Both the position numbers and the translations under genes were made by a program. A stretch of DNA of 64,000 nucleotides from JBJMHZ01 sp045807125 (GTDB lineage: Bacteria; Actinomycetota; Actinomycetes; JAWWOL01): assembly GCA_045807125.1 (NCBI GenBank), contig JBJMHZ010000036.1:5898-69897 (forward strand), written 5' to 3'. How positions within the stretch are numbered: position 1 is the stretch's first letter; each line of letters starts with the position of its first letter. Shown here piece by piece: positions 62,909-64,000 of the stretch. The notes below the pieces were generated by a model. The model ran no database searches. It worked only from the letters and a program-made list of their open reading frames with translations, and had not been told where the DNA came from.

Positions 62909-63713
62909 CCCGCCGCCTGCCCCGCCCAGCCACCCGGTCCGCTACGCCGTCGACGGCGGCGTCGCGACCATCACCTTCAACCGCCCCGACCGGCTCAACG
63001 CGTGCACCGTGGAGCTCAAGGAGGCGCTCATCGCCGTCCTCGAGCAGGCGCGGGCCGACGAGGCGGTGCGCGCCGTGATCCTCACCGGCGCCGGGCGCGC
63101 GTTCTGCGTGGGCCAGGACCTGCGCGAGCACGCGGAGGTCCTCGCGGCCGGCGGCGACGGCCTGGAGCGGACGGTGCTCGAGCACTACAACGTGATCGCG
63201 CGCGGCATCGCGACGATGCCGAAGCCGGTCATCGCCGCCGTCAACGGGATGGCGGCCGGGGCGGGCGCGTCGTTCGCGTGCGCCGCGGACTTCCGGCTGG
63301 CGTCGGAGACGGCCGGGTTCCTCATGGCGTTCGCGAGCGTCGGCCTTGGCGCCGACTCGGGAGCGTCGTGGACGCTGCCGCGGCTCGTCGGCCACGGCCG
63401 GGCCACCGCGCTGCTGATGCTCGCCGAGCCGATCACCGCGCAGCAGGCGCTCGAGATGGGCCTGGTCAACGCGGTGATGCCGGCCGACCAGCTGATGACC
63501 GCCGCGGTGGAGCTGGCGCGCCGGCTCGCGGCCGGGCCCACCGCGGCCTATGCGGCGATCAAGGAGGGCCTGGCGTACGGCGCCGACCACGACCTCGACG
63601 CCACCCTGCTGAAGGAGGCCGAGCTGCAGGCGCGCACCGGCCGCACCGGCGACCACCGGGTCGCCACCGAGGCGTTCGTGGCCAAGCAGCGGCCCGTGTT
63701 CGAGGGCCGCTGA
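62901..63713 (+). CDS. Enoyl-CoA hydratase/isomerase (PaaG-like), CTG start
   Basis: A 270-residue crotonase-fold protein: VRYAVDGGVATITFNRPDRLNA at the N-terminus, GAGRAFCVGQDLREHAEVL, IAAVNGMAAGAGASFACAADFRLAS (oxyanion hole) and GLGADSGASWTLPRLVG. It resembles PaaG/PaaB isomerases of phenylacetate breakdown, consistent with the preceding paaX-like gene. The N-terminal strand requires a start upstream of any ATG/GTG; CTG 62901, seven bases after AGGAGG and overlapping the paaX stop by eight bases, is the best candidate. Confidence 0.85.
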   Translation: MSDPPPAPPSHPVRYAVDGGVATITFNRPDRLNACTVELKEALIAVLEQARADEAVRAVILTGAGRAFCVGQDLREHAEVLAAGGDGLERTVLEHYNVIARGIATMPKPVIAAVNGMAAGAGASFACAADFRLASETAGFLMAFASVGLGADSGASWTLPRLVGHGRATALLMLAEPITAQQALEMGLVNAVMPADQLMTAAVELARRLAAGPTAAYAAIKEGLAYGADHDLDATLLKEAELQARTGRTGDHRVATEAFVAKQRPVFEGR

Positions 63714-63717
63714 GGCG

Positions 63718-64000
63718 TCAGCTCGCGGCCGGGCCTTCGTCGTCCGGCGTCTCGCTGGTGTAGACGACGGCGTCGGCATCGGGGGCCGGCGCCGCGTCGA
63801 CCAGCGGCGCCGGCCCCTCGGCGTCGGGCACCGGCCGGGAAAGCTCGGCGTTGGCCGCCGCGATCGCGTCGGCCGCCGGGTCCGGCAGCTCCGGCTCGAC
63901 GACGGTAGGGGTCACCGGCGCCTCGCCGGGTGCGGCCGCCGCGCGGCCGCGGCCCCCGGCCGTCCGCTTGGCCGGCCCGCGGCCGGCGCCGGAGCGGGTC
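63718..64000 (-). CDS. C-terminal part of an unidentified Ala/Pro-rich protein
   Basis: The frame is open from the right edge to a TGA at 63718. The tail starts GAGRGPAKRTAGGRGRAAAA, a basic linker of the kind seen between domains of actinobacterial DNA-binding proteins, then turns acidic (ELPDPAADAIAAANAELSRP...). No domain is visible, so the product cannot be named. It converges with the enoyl-CoA hydratase gene. Confidence 0.5.
   Translation of the reverse strand, partial: TRSGAGRGPAKRTAGGRGRAAAAPGEAPVTPTVVEPELPDPAADAIAAANAELSRPVPDAEGPAPLVDAAPAPDADAVVYTSETPDDEGPAAS

Overview
The window comes from a very high-GC chromosome of the phylum Actinomycetota. Evidence: about 75% GC by eye, strong third-position G/C, many GTG starts, start/stop overlaps of the GTGA or ATGA type, and actinobacterial markers (DUF3117, DUF6758, DUF349, a TldD/TldE pair, GlgM/GlgC, a SigE-RseA-HtrA-TatB block, DUF6907). 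The order DUF3117 - glgM/glgC - O-methyltransferase - sigE - rseA - htrA - tatB - mrp - MgtE-like - DUF1003 recalls the Mycobacterium tuberculosis Rv1211-Rv1234 neighbourhood, so this half is old conserved chromosome. I cannot resolve the genus; a Frankia/Sporichthya-like lineage would fit.

Layout. 1-12.4 kb: truncated ABC permease, MpaB-type oxygenase, DUF349 protein, DinB-like protein, aminotransferase, SpoIIE phosphatase, RecB-like nuclease, MarC protein and PHP phosphoesterase. 12.5-28 kb: tldD/tldE, DUF6758, Nudix, MaoC, a membrane diguanylate cyclase, an HTTM pair, a GGDEF-EAL protein coupled to a subtilisin-like protease, an acyl-CoA dehydrogenase, a NlpC/P60 wall hydrolase under a cyclic di-AMP riboswitch, a VOC protein and an SPFH protein. 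28.4-36.4 kb: an accessory island. 36.4-43.6 kb: a frameshifted pentapeptide-DinB gene, a sigma/anti-sigma/ABC transporter operon, a CitE-like lyase, an EamA transporter and a His-rich membrane protein. 43.7-64 kb: PhzF, MgtE-like, DUF1003, an HTH protein, a GspE-type ATPase fused to zinc ribbons and a receiver-like domain, Mrp, a second sigma factor, tatB-htrA-rseB-rseA-sigE, O-methyltransferase, glgC/glgM, leucyl aminopeptidase, DUF3117, PaaX and an enoyl-CoA hydratase.

The accessory island is the most interesting part. A 6.5-kb element (about 28637-35165) carries a large serine integrase, a broken rolling-circle Rep gene, a DUF6907 protein, an AlpA-like HTH protein and, against its right end, a roughly 980-residue NACHT NTPase of much lower GC. 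It is inserted in a 13E12/DUF222 HNH endonuclease gene. The two gene fragments rejoin at a 7-bp core (CAGGTTG) to restore the HNH reading frame TDLDNL-ALLC. A second truncated 13E12 gene at 36.0 kb ends at the same codon and carries the same element-end sequence, which points to an older related insertion. The NACHT protein resembles bacterial NLR-like antiphage proteins; defence is an inference from its architecture and its place as integrase cargo.

Elsewhere the regulatory content is rich: a cyclic di-AMP riboswitch, two GGDEF proteins, three RNA polymerase sigma factors, a sigE promoter matching the sigE consensus, and paired palindromes upstream of a small HTH gene.
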